A stretch of DNA of 64,000 nucleotides from Cellulosimicrobium protaetiae. Lineage in GTDB: Bacteria; Actinomycetota; Actinomycetes; Actinomycetales; Cellulomonadaceae. The position numbers and the translations under genes were made by a program. The DNA is taken from NCBI RefSeq assembly GCF_009708005.2, contig NZ_CP052757.1, forward strand, positions 744,001 to 808,000, written 5' to 3'. The notes below the pieces were generated by a model. It saw only the letters and a list, made by a program, of their open reading frames with translations, made no database searches and had not been told where the DNA came from. Positions 52,194-61,387 of the stretch are shown piece after piece. Position 1 is the stretch's first letter. Every line of letters starts with the position of its first letter.

Positions 52194-53141
52194 ATGCGTA
52201 CCTCGCGCAAGCTCCCCCTCACCGGCCTCGTCGCGCTCGCCGCGACCAGCGCCCTCCTTCTCACCGCGTGCACCGACGCGTCCCAGACCGGGACGGACGG
52301 CAGCACCGCGGGCTCCGACGGCGAGACGTCGGCCGCCCCGTCGTTCGACCCGTCGACCATCGAGGTCGACGAGGCCGCGGCCGCGCTCCTGCCCGAGGAC
52401 ATCGCGTCCGCCGGCACGCTCACCGTCGGCTCGAACCTGGAGTACGCGCCCGCGGAGTTCGTCGACACGGACGGGCAGACCCCGATCGGGTTCGACATCG
52501 ACGTCATCAAGGCCGTCGGGGCGACGCTCGGCCTCGAGGTCGACGTCCAGTCCGCCGACTTCCCGGCGATCATCCCCGCGCTCGGCACCAAGTTCGACGC
52601 CGGCATCTCCTCGTTCACGATCACCGAGGAGCGCATGCAGGAGTCGAACATGATCTCCTTCCTCAGCGCCGGCTCGGCCTACGCGGTCGCGTCGGGCAAC
52701 CCCGACGACATCGACCCCTCGAGCCTGTGCGGGCTCACCGTCGCCGTGCAGACGGGCACGATCCAGGACGAGGACATCGCCGTGCAGAGCCAGGCGTGCA
52801 CGGACGCGGGCGAGGAGGAGATCGACATCCTCCAGTACGACTCGCAGGCGGACGCCACCACGAACCTCGTCGGTGGCAAGGCCCAGGTGATGTACGCGGA
52901 CTCCCCGGTCGTCGGCTACGCGATCGAGCAGACGGGCGACCAGATCGAACAGCTCGGCGACGTGTTCGACAGCGCGCCCCAGGGCATCGTCGTCGCGAAG
53001 GACGCGACCGACCTCGCCGCCGCGATCCAGGCGGCGCTGCAGTCGCTCATGGACAGCGGCCAGCTCGTCGAGGTGCTCGACGGCTGGGGCAGCGGTGACG
53101 CCGCTCTCGACACGGCCGAGATCAACCCGTCCGTCGGCTGA
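52194..53141 (+). CDS. polar amino-acid ABC transporter substrate-binding lipoprotein
   Basis: Protein of 315 residues. Lipobox LLLTAC (Cys26). After a Gly/Ser/Thr-rich linker the SBP family-3 domain begins (TLTVGSNLEYAPAEFVD), with GFDIDVIKAVGATLG, ISSFTITEERMQ and VAVQTGTIQDED, typical of glutamine/glutamate/cystine-type binding proteins. It delivers the ligand to the permease/ATPase encoded downstream. GGAG lies 8 nt before the ATG. A strong hairpin follows the gene, presumably making the binding protein more abundant than the membrane parts. Confidence 0.92.
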   Translation: MRTSRKLPLTGLVALAATSALLLTACTDASQTGTDGSTAGSDGETSAAPSFDPSTIEVDEAAAALLPEDIASAGTLTVGSNLEYAPAEFVDTDGQTPIGFDIDVIKAVGATLGLEVDVQSADFPAIIPALGTKFDAGISSFTITEERMQESNMISFLSAGSAYAVASGNPDDIDPSSLCGLTVAVQTGTIQDEDIAVQSQACTDAGEEEIDILQYDSQADATTNLVGGKAQVMYADSPVVGYAIEQTGDQIEQLGDVFDSAPQGIVVAKDATDLAAAIQAALQSLMDSGQLVEVLDGWGSGDAALDTAEINPSVG

Positions 53142-53170
53142 CCCCGGCACGACCTGACACGACCCGCCGC

Positions 53171-53206
53171 GTCGTGGGCGCCCGCCGTACGACGGGCGCC
53201 CGCGAC
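53171..53206 (+). terminator. partial (attenuating) terminator between binding protein and permease
   Basis: GTCGTGGGCGCCCG pairs with CGGGCGCCCGCGAC (13 of 14) around an 8-nt loop. Lying inside the operon, it likely reduces readthrough to the permease and ATPase genes. Confidence 0.6.
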
Positions 53207-53286
53207 CGGCACACTGGTCGTCAGCGGAGGTGACGGCGCCCCGCGACGGCCGCTCCTGCCCGGAGCCCGAGACCCCGAGGTGGACC

Positions 53287-54312
53287 ATGTCCCGACCTGA
53301 CGCGGCCGACGATCCCGCACCCGATCGCTCCGTCACGACCGCCGACCCGGTCCCGGACCGCATCCACGCCCGGCCTGTCCCCCGGCCGGGACGGTGGATC
53401 TCCGCCGTCGTGCTCCTCGTCCTGGGAGCCATGGCCGTCAACGCCCTGGTGACGAACGAGAAGTTCCGGTGGGACGTCGTCTGGCTGTACTTCCGCGACG
53501 TCACGGTCGTGCGCGGCGTGGGCTGGACGCTCGTGCTGACGTTCGGCTCGATGGCGATCGCGATCGTCCTCGCCGTCCTGCTCGCGATCATGCGACGCTC
53601 GAACAACCCGGTGATGACCTCCGTCGCGTGGGGCTACATCTGGTTCTTCCGCGGCACCCCCATCTACACGCAGCTCGTGTTCTGGGGTCTCATCTCGGTG
53701 CTCTACCCGAGGCTGAGCCTCGGCATCCCGTTCGGGCCCGAGTTCTTCGAGTTCCGCACGGCGGACCTGTTCACCGCGTTCGTGTGCGCGCTCGTGGGCC
53801 TCGCGCTCAACGAGGCGGCCTACCTCGCGGAGATCGTGCGCGCCGGCCTCGGGTCGGTGGACCCGGGGCAGACCGAGGCGGCGAAGGCCCTCGGTATGAA
53901 GGACGGCAAGATCCTCATGCGGATCGTCCTGCCGCAGGCGATGCGCGTCATCGTGCCGCCCACGGGCAACGAGACCATCTCCATGCTCAAGACGACGTCC
54001 CTCGTCCTCGCGGTGCCGTTCACGCTCGACCTGCAGTACTCGACGAACGCGATCGGGAACCGGACGTTCCTCCCGATCCCGCTCCTCATGGTGGCGGCGA
54101 TCTGGTACCTGCTCATCACGAGCATCCTCATGATCGGCCAGCACTACATCGAGCGGTACTACGGCCGCGGCTTCGGCACGCAGACCTCGTCCCGACGCCG
54201 CGGGCGCGGGCCGGGCGGGCGGGGCGGCGGCCGCAAGAAGCCGAGCAGGCAGGACCTCATCGCGGCGTCCGGCACGACGAAGGACGACCCCTTCCTGGAG
54301 GTGACCCCGTGA
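53287..54312 (+). CDS. amino-acid ABC transporter permease
   Basis: Protein of 341 residues of the HisM/GlnP family: five core transmembrane segments, the TM pattern [38 protein letters not shown], and the EAA loop [20 protein letters not shown], followed by [12 protein letters not shown] 45-residue polar N-terminus and a basic, Gly/Arg-rich C-terminal tail ([16 protein letters not shown]) are extra. Its TGA overlaps the GTG of the ATPase gene by four bases (GTGA). Confidence 0.92.
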   Translation: MSRPDAADDPAPDRSVTTADPVPDRIHARPVPRPGRWISAVVLLVLGAMAVNALVTNEKFRWDVVWLYFRDVTVVRGVGWTLVLTFGSMAIAIVLAVLLAIMRRSNNPVMTSVAWGYIWFFRGTPIYTQLVFWGLISVLYPRLSLGIPFGPEFFEFRTADLFTAFVCALVGLALNEAAYLAEIVRAGLGSVDPGQTEAAKALGMKDGKILMRIVLPQAMRVIVPPTGNETISMLKTTSLVLAVPFTLDLQYSTNAIGNRTFLPIPLLMVAAIWYLLITSILMIGQHYIERYYGRGFGTQTSSRRRGRGPGGRGGGRKKPSRQDLIAASGTTKDDPFLEVTP

Positions 54313-55148
54313 GCGGGACCCACGACGCGACGTCCTCGACGGCCGGTGCCACGCCGGACCGGTCCGAGCCCACCGGGACCCCCATGGTCCAGGTCGAGGG
54401 CCTGCACAAGATGTTCGGCGACCTCCACGTGCTCAAGGGCGTGGACCTCGTGGTCCCGCGCGGGTCGGTGTGCGTCGTGCTGGGGCCCTCCGGCTCGGGC
54501 AAGTCGACCCTCCTGCGCTGCGTCAACGAGCTCGAGGAGATCACCGGCGGTCGCATCCGTGTCGACGGCGAGCTCATGGGCTACCGCGAGGTCACGAAGG
54601 ACGGGCGCTCGCGACTGTTCCGCCTGCACCCCAAGGTCGTCGCGCGCCAGCGCTCGCGCATCGGGATGGTGTTCCAGCGCTTCAACCTGTTCCCGCACAT
54701 GACCGCGCTCGAGAACGTCGCCGAGGCGCCCGTGCAGGTCCGCGGGCTCGGCAAGGCGCAGGCCCGGGCGCGGGCCACGGAGCTCCTGGAGCGCGTGGGC
54801 CTCTCCGACCGGGCCGGCCACTACCCGGCGCAGCTCTCCGGCGGCCAGCAGCAGCGCGTCGCCATCGCGCGGGCGCTCGCGATGGACCCCGAGCTCATGC
54901 TGTTCGACGAGCCGACGTCGGCGCTCGACCCCGAGCTCGTCGGCGAGGTCCTCGCCGTCATGCGCGACCTCGCGCGGTCCGGCATGACGATGATGGTCGT
55001 GACGCACGAGATCGGGTTCGCGCGCGAGGTCGCGGACACCGTCGTCTTCATGGACGAGGGCGTCATCGTCGAGCAGGGCACGCCCGAGCAGGTGCTCGGC
55101 GACCCGCAGCACGAGCGCACGCGGTCGTTCCTCGCGCACGTGCTGTAG
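54309..55148 (+). CDS. amino-acid ABC transporter ATP-binding protein
   Basis: Protein of 279 residues of the GlnQ/HisP family: Walker [11 protein letters not shown]-loop [16 protein letters not shown], signature LSGGQQQR, Walker [16 protein letters not shown]-loop VVTHEIGFA. An N-terminal extension of 25 polar residues precedes the core. About 20 extra residues between the first strands and the Q-loop ([18 protein letters not shown]) are seen in some actinobacterial members. Last gene of the operon. Confidence 0.94.
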   Translation: MSGTHDATSSTAGATPDRSEPTGTPMVQVEGLHKMFGDLHVLKGVDLVVPRGSVCVVLGPSGSGKSTLLRCVNELEEITGGRIRVDGELMGYREVTKDGRSRLFRLHPKVVARQRSRIGMVFQRFNLFPHMTALENVAEAPVQVRGLGKAQARARATELLERVGLSDRAGHYPAQLSGGQQQRVAIARALAMDPELMLFDEPTSALDPELVGEVLAVMRDLARSGMTMMVVTHEIGFAREVADTVVFMDEGVIVEQGTPEQVLGDPQHERTRSFLAHVL

Positions 55149-55155
55149 GAGCGGG

Positions 55156-55377
55156 TCAGCCCGCGCGACGGCGGCGCGGGAGCGCGGGTGCGCCGTGCGC
55201 CGGGGCGAGGCGCGGTGAGAGGCCCGTGGGGCGTGCGACCGTGACCATCTCCCCGCTGAGCGCCCGGCCCAGGTGCACGAGCGGCAGCATGTTCTCGTGC
55301 TCGACCACGAGCGCGTCGTAGATCGGGGTCTCGCTGTCGGTGGCGTGGGAGTGGGATCGCGTCAGCACGCCTCCCAC
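55156..55377 (-). CDS. small hypothetical protein
   Basis: Protein of about 73 residues. The front half (ATDSETPIYDALVVEHENML, then PLVHLGRALSGEMV) has a balanced amino-acid composition unlike a random GC-rich frame; the back half is Pro/Arg-rich. GTG starts are possible at 55377 or 55368; GGGAGG just before the latter is too close to serve it well. No family recognised. Convergent with the ABC ATPase gene. Confidence 0.5.
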   Translation of the reverse strand: MGGVLTRSHSHATDSETPIYDALVVEHENMLPLVHLGRALSGEMVTVARPTGLSPRLAPAHGAPALPRRRRAG

Positions 55378-55580
55378 TGTCGGCGAGGGACGTGCGTTCC
55401 GCGACCGGAAGCGGTGACGTGTCCGTGAGACGTTCGTGGAGACCGCGGGTGCGCTCGGCGGGCCGACGCCGCCTCCCGGCCCGGACGACCGGGGCGACCG
55501 GTGGCGCGGTCGGCGGGGCAGCGGTTCAATGCACCCTGACAGGTGTCGGTCACCGCGTCCCGTCGCGCCGGGAGGACCCC

Positions 55581-56021
55581 ATGAGCCTCGCCCCGATCGT
55601 CCACGAGCTGCGGCTCGCGTGCTCCGTCGAGGTCGCCTTCGACACCTACGTCGACCGGATCGCCGAGTGGTGGCCGCCCGCGCACACGGCCGACGCCGCG
55701 TCGTTCAGCGGGATCGTCGTCGAGCCCGTGGTCGGCGGCCGCGTGGTCGCCTCGCACGGGGCGACCGAGGAGGTGTGGGGGCGCGTCACGCTCTGGGAGC
55801 GTGCGACCCACCTCGCGCACACGTTCACGCCAGGCCAGCCACCGGGCCGCGGGTCGCTCGTGCGGCTCGACCTGAGGCCGAGCGCGACCGGGACGGCCGT
55901 GCGGCTGGAGCACGGGGGCTGGGCGCCGGGGAGCGAGCGCGTGCGGTCGCGCTTCACGGGGTGGCCGCGGATCCTCAGCCGCTACGCCCGCCTCGCGGAG
56001 CACCCCGACCCGGAGAAGTGA
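55581..56021 (+). CDS. SRPBCC / AHSA1-like domain protein
   Basis: Protein of 146 residues with the START/Bet v1-like fold pattern: VHELRLACSVEVAFDTYVDR, EWWPPAHT, EPVVGGRVVASHGATEEVWG, LWERATHLAHTFTPG and AVRLEHGGW. Such AHSA1-type proteins bind hydrophobic small molecules; ligand unknown. GGGAGG lies 6 nt before the ATG. Upstream codons of the longer frame are unlikely to be translated. Confidence 0.85.
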   Translation: MSLAPIVHELRLACSVEVAFDTYVDRIAEWWPPAHTADAASFSGIVVEPVVGGRVVASHGATEEVWGRVTLWERATHLAHTFTPGQPPGRGSLVRLDLRPSATGTAVRLEHGGWAPGSERVRSRFTGWPRILSRYARLAEHPDPEK

Positions 56022-56036
56022 GCGGGACCGGCTCGC

Positions 56037-57023
56037 TCACCAGCCCCAGTCGCCCCAGCCCCAGCTCCCGTCGTTCCCCTCGTTCCCGTTGTTCCCGCCG
56101 TTCCCGTTGCCGGGCTGGTTCTGCTCCTCGTCGCGGTCGTCCTGCTCCTTCTGCCGGTCGTCGAGCTCCTGCGACCGCTTCGAGGCGTCCTCCTCCGCCT
56201 TCGCGACGGCCGCCTCGCGCTCGGTGAGCTGCGTCGTCGCGGCGTCGAGCTCGGCGCGCTGCGCCTCCAGGTCGGCCCGCTCGGACTCGAGCTGCTCGCG
56301 CGCGGCCGCGACCTCGCTCTGCACGCGCTGCGCCTCCGCCTTCTCGCGCTGCGCCTCACCCTGCGCGGAGAGCGTCAGGCCGATGCCGACGAGCAGGCCG
56401 ACGGCGACGCCCGCGAGACCGACCGCGGTGGGGACGAGCCACCGACGTCCGCGGTCCGGTGTCGGCTCGTCGTCGTCGTCCGCGGCACGCAGCCCGAGCG
56501 GGCCGACGGTCCCGGCGCGGGGCGTCGGGCCGGACGTGGGAGCCGACGGCGGCCCGGACGGGACGGGCCCGACGGGCACGACGCCGGACCGGGCCGCACC
56601 GGGCGAGACCGACGGGCTCACCGCCGGGGCGGCGGGTCGAGCCCCGGGGTCCTCGAGCATCCCGCCGAGCGCGGGGAGGATCATCGTCGAGCTGGACACC
56701 GGGTGGTCGTCGACGACGCTCGTCGCCACCGGGGCGATCGTCGCGACGTGCGTCGCGTCCGGGTGCCGGTCGACCGCGGGCGTCGCGCCCGACGAGCGCT
56801 CCCGCAGGGACCGGCGCGTCGGGGCCGCCCCGGTCCCGGAGGGCAGCGGCTCGGTCGAGCGCAGGACGGGGGCGTCCGGGACAGGCGCCGCGGGCGCGGC
56901 GTCGTCCCAGAAGACCCAGCCCGGGGGCGGCGGAGGCCAGGACGGGTCCGGGTGCCAGTCGGTCGTCGGGGTGAAGCCCTCGGGGACGGGCCACCCCGGG
57001 GGCGGTACGAACCGCACGGCCAT
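56037..57023 (-). CDS. membrane protein with coiled coil and Gly/Asn/Trp tail
   Basis: Protein of 328 residues. N-terminus: Pro/Trp-rich VRFVPPPGWPVPEGFTPTTD, WHPDPSWPPPPPGW (a DUF2510-like segment). Then a long disordered region, one transmembrane helix (about 220-240: VGLAGVAVGLLVGIGLTLSA), an extracellular Glu/Ala/Arg coiled coil of about 75 residues, and a tail of Gly, Asn and Trp ending GDWGW. AGGAGG lies 4 nt upstream of the ATG. Function unknown; looks like an envelope sensor or scaffold. Confidence 0.75.
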   Translation of the reverse strand: MAVRFVPPPGWPVPEGFTPTTDWHPDPSWPPPPPGWVFWDDAAPAAPVPDAPVLRSTEPLPSGTGAAPTRRSLRERSSGATPAVDRHPDATHVATIAPVATSVVDDHPVSSSTMILPALGGMLEDPGARPAAPAVSPSVSPGAARSGVVPVGPVPSGPPSAPTSGPTPRAGTVGPLGLRAADDDDEPTPDRGRRWLVPTAVGLAGVAVGLLVGIGLTLSAQGEAQREKAEAQRVQSEVAAAREQLESERADLEAQRAELDAATTQLTEREAAVAKAEEDASKRSQELDDRQKEQDDRDEEQNQPGNGNGGNNGNEGNDGSWGWGDWGW

Positions 57024-57286
57024 GGGTCCTCCTTCGGTGGCGCGCTCCTCACGGCGGAGGCGCGGAGCTCGACGGGACGCGGGGTCCGACGGGAAGAGTA
57101 GGGGAGTTCCGGTCCTCGGCACGAATCGCGCCGCCGTTCGTCCCGTCGCCGCTCGCGCCACGTGGAGCGGCGGGCACGCGGGCCGGGCCGCGTGGGTGGG
57201 CGCTGGTAGAAACGGGTGCAGACCGACGTGGCGGACCGGCGACGGCCCCGGCTCGGCGGTGACCGACTTCTGACCCGGAGGTGTGC

Positions 57287-60200
57287 GTGTTCCTCGTCGA
57301 CGAGCCGGTGCTGCGGGTCCCGGCGGCTGATCCGGGACCGGTCGCCGCGGGCGCCGCTCCGGTGGCCGAACCCGTCCTCGTGCACTCGGCGAGCGACCTC
57401 GTCGTCGCGGCCGACTGCGAGTACCGGCTCCTGTGCCGGCTCGACGAGCAGCTCGGCCGGGCCTCGCGCCGGGACACCGGGGAGGACCCGATGCTCGTGC
57501 GCGCCGCCGCGCTCGGCGAGCGGCACGAGCGCGACGTCCTCGCACGCTACGAGGCCGAGCACGGCCCGTTCGACCCCGCGACGGGTCGGGGCGTCCTTCG
57601 CGTCGAGCCCCCGCGCCGGGCGTCCTGGGACGAGCTCGTCGCCGCCGCGGACCGGACGCTGGCCGCCCTCGAGACGGGGGCCGACGTCGTGCACCAGGCG
57701 AGCTTCTTCGACGGGGCCTTCCACGGGCGCGCCGACTTCCTCGTGCGCACCGGGACGGACGACGCGGGGGCGGCGCGGTACGCCGTCGTCGACACCAAGC
57801 TCGCGCGCCGGGCCAAGGTGCCCGCCCTGCTCCAGCTCGCCGCCTACGGCGACCAGCTCCTCGCGGCGGGCGTCCCGGTCGACCCGGACGTCTCGCTCGT
57901 CCTCGGCACGCGCGAGCGCACGTCGCACCGCCTCGCGGACCTCCTGCCCGTCTTCCGGGACCGCCGCGACAGGCTGGTCCGGATCACGACGGAGCACGTC
58001 GCGCGCGACGGCCGCGCCCCCTGGGACGACCCCGACGTGCGTGCGTGCGGGCGCTGCGACGACTGCCGCGCGCAGATCGAGGCCCGCCGCGACGTGCTCC
58101 TCGTGGGCGGGGTGTACGAGTCGCAGCGCGCGCGGCTGCGCGCGGCGGGGATCCGCACGATCGACGAGCTCGCCGCCGCCACCGACGAGACGCCCGTGCC
58201 CGACGGCATGAGCCGCTCCGCGTTCGCGAAGGTCCGGCGCCAGGCCGCGCTCCAGCTCGGCACCGGGCCGTCCGACGGCACGGTCGTGTGGGCCGACGCG
58301 TCGGGGCCGCACGAGCTCTCGTGGCGCATCGACGACCCCGACCCCGTGCTCGCTCTGCCCCCGCCGAGCCCTGGCGACGTGTTCTTCGACTTCGAGGGCG
58401 ACCCGCTGTGGACGGACGCCGCCGGCACGAGCTGGGGCCTCGACTACCTGTTCGGCTGGGTCGAGCGCCCCACCGGGCCCGACGACCGGCCGCCCTTCCA
58501 CGCGCTGTGGGCCCACGACCTCGCGGCGGAGCGCGACGCGCTCGTCGCGTTCGTCGACCACGTCAACGCGCGCCGCCGCACGTACCCGGACCTGCACGTC
58601 TACCACTACGCCGACTACGAGCGCGCGCACCTGCTCGCGATCGCCGCGCGGCACGGGGTGTACGAGGAGGAGGTCGACGACCTCCTGCGCGACGGCGTCC
58701 TCGTGGACCTGTACGCCGTCGTGCGGCAAGCCCTGCACGTCTCCGACAAGTCCCGCTCGATCAAGAAGCTCGAGCCGCTCTACATGGGCGACGAGCTGCG
58801 CACTGGCGACGTGACCACCGCCGCGGCGTCCGTCGTCGCGTACGCCGAGTACACCGCGCTGCGCGAGGCGCGCCGGGACGACGAGGCGGACGAGCTGCTC
58901 CGCGGGATCGCGGACTACAACCGCTACGACTGCGTGTCGACGCTGCGGCTGGCGGACTGGTTGCGGCATGCGGTCGCCTCTCGTGACGACGCGGTGGCTG
59001 GCCTGGGTGCGGGGTCGGGGGACGTGCGCGCCGTCTACCATCCGCGCCGCTCGTCCCTCGCGGCGCTCCCGCCAGACCCGACCACGACGGCGCGCACGTC
59101 CCCCGACCCCGCTGCGTCCGTCGCCTCTCCCTGCGGTGCGACCTCGACGGGGCGCGCGTTCCAGGGCACTGCTGCTTCCGTCGCCACTCCCTCGGGCGAG
59201 ATCCTTGCCGACCGGGCTGCTGCGGCCGTCGCGGGGGAGGTCGGGCCGCGGGAGCGGCCGTCGGCGGTGGTGCTGGAGGAGGAGATCCGGCAGGCGGTGG
59301 GGGAGGACCGGGCACGGCGCGGTGCGGACGAGCGGGCGCTCGCGCTGTACGGCGCGGCGGCCGGGTACTTCCGGCGCGAGGCCAAGCCCTTCTGGCACGA
59401 GCACTACTCGCGGCTCTCGCTCCCGACGGACGAGTGGCTGGGCCGGCGCAACGCGTTCCTCGTCGAGCAGGCCGAGGTCGTGTCGGGCTGGGAGGTGGAG
59501 CCGGGGCGGCGCACCTGGTCGCGCCGCCTCGAGCTCGTGGGCCGGCTCCCCGAGGGGAGCGACCTGCGCGTCGGCGTCGCGCCGTACGCGCTCTACGACC
59601 CGCCTCTGCCGCCCTGCGCGAAGACCGCCGTCGACGGTGTGCGGGGCTGGCTCACGGGGGCGTCGATCATCGACGCGGCGCGCCGCGCCACGCCCGCCGG
59701 CGAGCGGGACGTGCTGGTCGTGCGCGAGCAGCTCCCGACCGGGGCGGAGCCGTTCGACGCGACCCCCGTCGCGCTCACGCCGTCGCCCGGCCCGAGCGCG
59801 AGCTCCCTGGAGGCGGCGGCGGAGGCCGCAGCCCGGAACGCGTTCGGGTCGTGGCGGGCGACGGGCACGCTGCCGCGCGACGCCGCGACCGACGTCCTCC
59901 TGCGGCGACCCCCGCGGCTCGTGCCGGTGCCCCCTGCGGACCCTGACGTCCCTGACGTCCCTGACGTCCCGGGCGTCCCGGGCGTCCCGGGAGGCGCCGG
60001 CACGGCGGCCGAGCCCGGGCTGCCGCCCGTCGTGGACGGCGACGTCGTCGCGGCCGTCACGTCCGCCGTCGAGCGGCTCGACGACTCGTACCTCGCGGTC
60101 CAGGGGCCGCCCGGGACGGGCAAGACGTACGTCGGGTCGCGGGTCGTCGCCCGGCTCGTCGAGCAGGGGTGGCGGGTCGGCGTCGTCGCCCAGTCGCACG

Positions 60201-61243
60201 CAGTCGTGGAGAACATGCTGCGCGCGATCGTGCTCGGGGCGGGCGTCCCGCGCGACGCCGTCGCGAAGAAGCTGGCGGCGGACGGCCCGTCACCGCGCGC
60301 CGTGTACGACGAGCTCGACGGCAACCGGCTCGCGGCGTTCGCGACCCGCCCGGGCGGCCGGGTCGTCGGCGGGACCGCGTGGGACTTCGCGGCCGACCGG
60401 CTCCCGGCGGGCACGCTGGACCTGCTCGTCGTGGACGAGGCCGGGCAGTTCTCCCTCGCGAGCACGGTCGCGGTGTCGCGGGCCGCGCGCCGGCTCCTCC
60501 TGCTCGGCGACCCGCAGCAGCTCCCGCAGGTGAGCCAGGGCCGGCACCCGGAGCCCGTCGACCGGTCCGTGCTCGGCTGGCTCGCGGACGGCCACGGCGT
60601 GCTCCCGGCCGGGCGCGGCTACTTCCTGCCCACGACGTGGCGCATGCACCCGCGCCTCGCCCGGGCCGTCTCGACGCTCGCGTACGAGGACCGCCTCCAC
60701 GCGCACCCGTGCACGGCGGAGCGCGAGCTCGACGGCGTCGCGCCTGGGGTCGAGCAGGTGCTCGTGGAGCACGCCGGGAACTCGGTGCGCTCTCCCGAGG
60801 AGGCGGCCGAGGTCGTCCGGCAGGTCGAGCGCGTCCTCGGGCGCACGTGGACGACGACGGTCGACGGGGTCGTGGAGGATCGTCCGCTGGGCCAGGGCGA
60901 CGTCCTCGTCGTCGCGGCGTACAACGCGCAGGTGTGGGCCGTGCGCGGCGCGCTCGAGGCGGCGGGGTACCCGGACGTGCAGGTCGGCACCGTCGACCGG
61001 TTCCAGGGCAAGGAGGCACCCGTCGTCGTCGTGACGCTCGCGGCGTCCTCGGGCCGTGAGGCGTCGCGCGGGCTCGGGTTCCTGCTCTCCCGGCACCGCG
61101 TCAACGTCGCGGTGTCGCGCGCGCAGTGGAGCGCGGTCGTCGTGCGCGCGCCGGGTCTCACCGACCTGCTCCCGCACTCCCCGCGCGGTGTCGAGGAGCT
61201 GGGCGCGTTCCTCGGGCTGACGGGCTCCACGCCCGGCGGCTGA
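57287..61243 (+). CDS. TM0106-type RecB-like nuclease / RNase H-like / SF1 (DNA2-like) helicase
   Basis: Protein of 1318 residues. N-terminal RecB-like nuclease (about 30-290) with Asp/Glu/Lys residues (GRADFLV, AVVDTKLARR) and cysteines of VAADCEYRLLC and ACGRCDDC able to hold an iron-sulfur cluster. Then an RNase H-like exonuclease-type domain (about 365-560: FFDFEGDPLW, YADYERAHL, NRYDCVSTLRLADW). A poorly conserved linker follows, then SF1 helicase (from about 930): GPPGTGKT, VVDEAGQFSL, GDPQQLPQ, VDRFQGKEA, VNVAVSRAQ. It probably processes DNA ends or structured DNA. The linker contains a hairpin repeat and a 9-bp tandem repeat. Start at 57287 fits GGAG at 6 nt. Confidence 0.9.
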   Translation: MFLVDEPVLRVPAADPGPVAAGAAPVAEPVLVHSASDLVVAADCEYRLLCRLDEQLGRASRRDTGEDPMLVRAAALGERHERDVLARYEAEHGPFDPATGRGVLRVEPPRRASWDELVAAADRTLAALETGADVVHQASFFDGAFHGRADFLVRTGTDDAGAARYAVVDTKLARRAKVPALLQLAAYGDQLLAAGVPVDPDVSLVLGTRERTSHRLADLLPVFRDRRDRLVRITTEHVARDGRAPWDDPDVRACGRCDDCRAQIEARRDVLLVGGVYESQRARLRAAGIRTIDELAAATDETPVPDGMSRSAFAKVRRQAALQLGTGPSDGTVVWADASGPHELSWRIDDPDPVLALPPPSPGDVFFDFEGDPLWTDAAGTSWGLDYLFGWVERPTGPDDRPPFHALWAHDLAAERDALVAFVDHVNARRRTYPDLHVYHYADYERAHLLAIAARHGVYEEEVDDLLRDGVLVDLYAVVRQALHVSDKSRSIKKLEPLYMGDELRTGDVTTAAASVVAYAEYTALREARRDDEADELLRGIADYNRYDCVSTLRLADWLRHAVASRDDAVAGLGAGSGDVRAVYHPRRSSLAALPPDPTTTARTSPDPAASVASPCGATSTGRAFQGTAASVATPSGEILADRAAAAVAGEVGPRERPSAVVLEEEIRQAVGEDRARRGADERALALYGAAAGYFRREAKPFWHEHYSRLSLPTDEWLGRRNAFLVEQAEVVSGWEVEPGRRTWSRRLELVGRLPEGSDLRVGVAPYALYDPPLPPCAKTAVDGVRGWLTGASIIDAARRATPAGERDVLVVREQLPTGAEPFDATPVALTPSPGPSASSLEAAAEAAARNAFGSWRATGTLPRDAATDVLLRRPPRLVPVPPADPDVPDVPDVPGVPGVPGGAGTAAEPGLPPVVDGDVVAAVTSAVERLDDSYLAVQGPPGTGKTYVGSRVVARLVEQGWRVGVVAQSHAVVENMLRAIVLGAGVPRDAVAKKLAADGPSPRAVYDELDGNRLAAFATRPGGRVVGGTAWDFAADRLPAGTLDLLVVDEAGQFSLASTVAVSRAARRLLLLGDPQQLPQVSQGRHPEPVDRSVLGWLADGHGVLPAGRGYFLPTTWRMHPRLARAVSTLAYEDRLHAHPCTAERELDGVAPGVEQVLVEHAGNSVRSPEEAAEVVRQVERVLGRTWTTTVDGVVEDRPLGQGDVLVVAAYNAQVWAVRGALEAAGYPDVQVGTVDRFQGKEAPVVVVTLAASSGREASRGLGFLLSRHRVNVAVSRAQWSAVVVRAPGLTDLLPHSPRGVEELGAFLGLTGSTPGG
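59026..59095. repeat. conserved-loop hairpin inserted in helicase gene
   Basis: GCGCGCCGTC (59026-59035) and GACGGCGCGC (59086-59095) are perfect inverted repeats. The 50-nt loop, read on the minus strand (GTGGTCGGGTCTGGCGGGAG to GGATGGTA), matches the loop of the hairpin at 4771-4861 apart from a few indels and substitutions. It stays in frame in the interdomain linker. Confidence 0.75.
59942..59986 (+). repeat. 9-bp tandem repeat in helicase gene
   Basis: Three copies of CCTGACGTC followed by two of CCGGGCGTC, encoding a run of Val-Pro-Asp and Val-Pro-Gly units in the linker before the helicase domain. Length variation here would keep the reading frame. Confidence 0.8.
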
Positions 61244-61247
61244 GCGC

Positions 61248-61370
61248 CGTCCGGCCGGCCGAACGCGTTCCGCCCGGCCGAGCGTGGTTCGCCCGGCCGA
61301 GCCGGGAGCCGTCGAGCCGAGCGCAGGCGCCGCCCGGCCGAGCAGGGGGCAGCCCGGCCGGGCGAGGTGG
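61248..61370 (+). repeat. array of 19-21-nt modules after the helicase gene
   Basis: Five to six imperfect units starting CCCGGCCGAG (e.g. CCCGGCCGAGCGTGGTTCG) run head to tail from just after the helicase stop codon. Convergent gene ends flank it. Period and placement resemble the other gene-end arrays, but the sequence differs. Confidence 0.65.
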
Positions 61371-61387
61371 TACCGGCGGTGCTGGGG

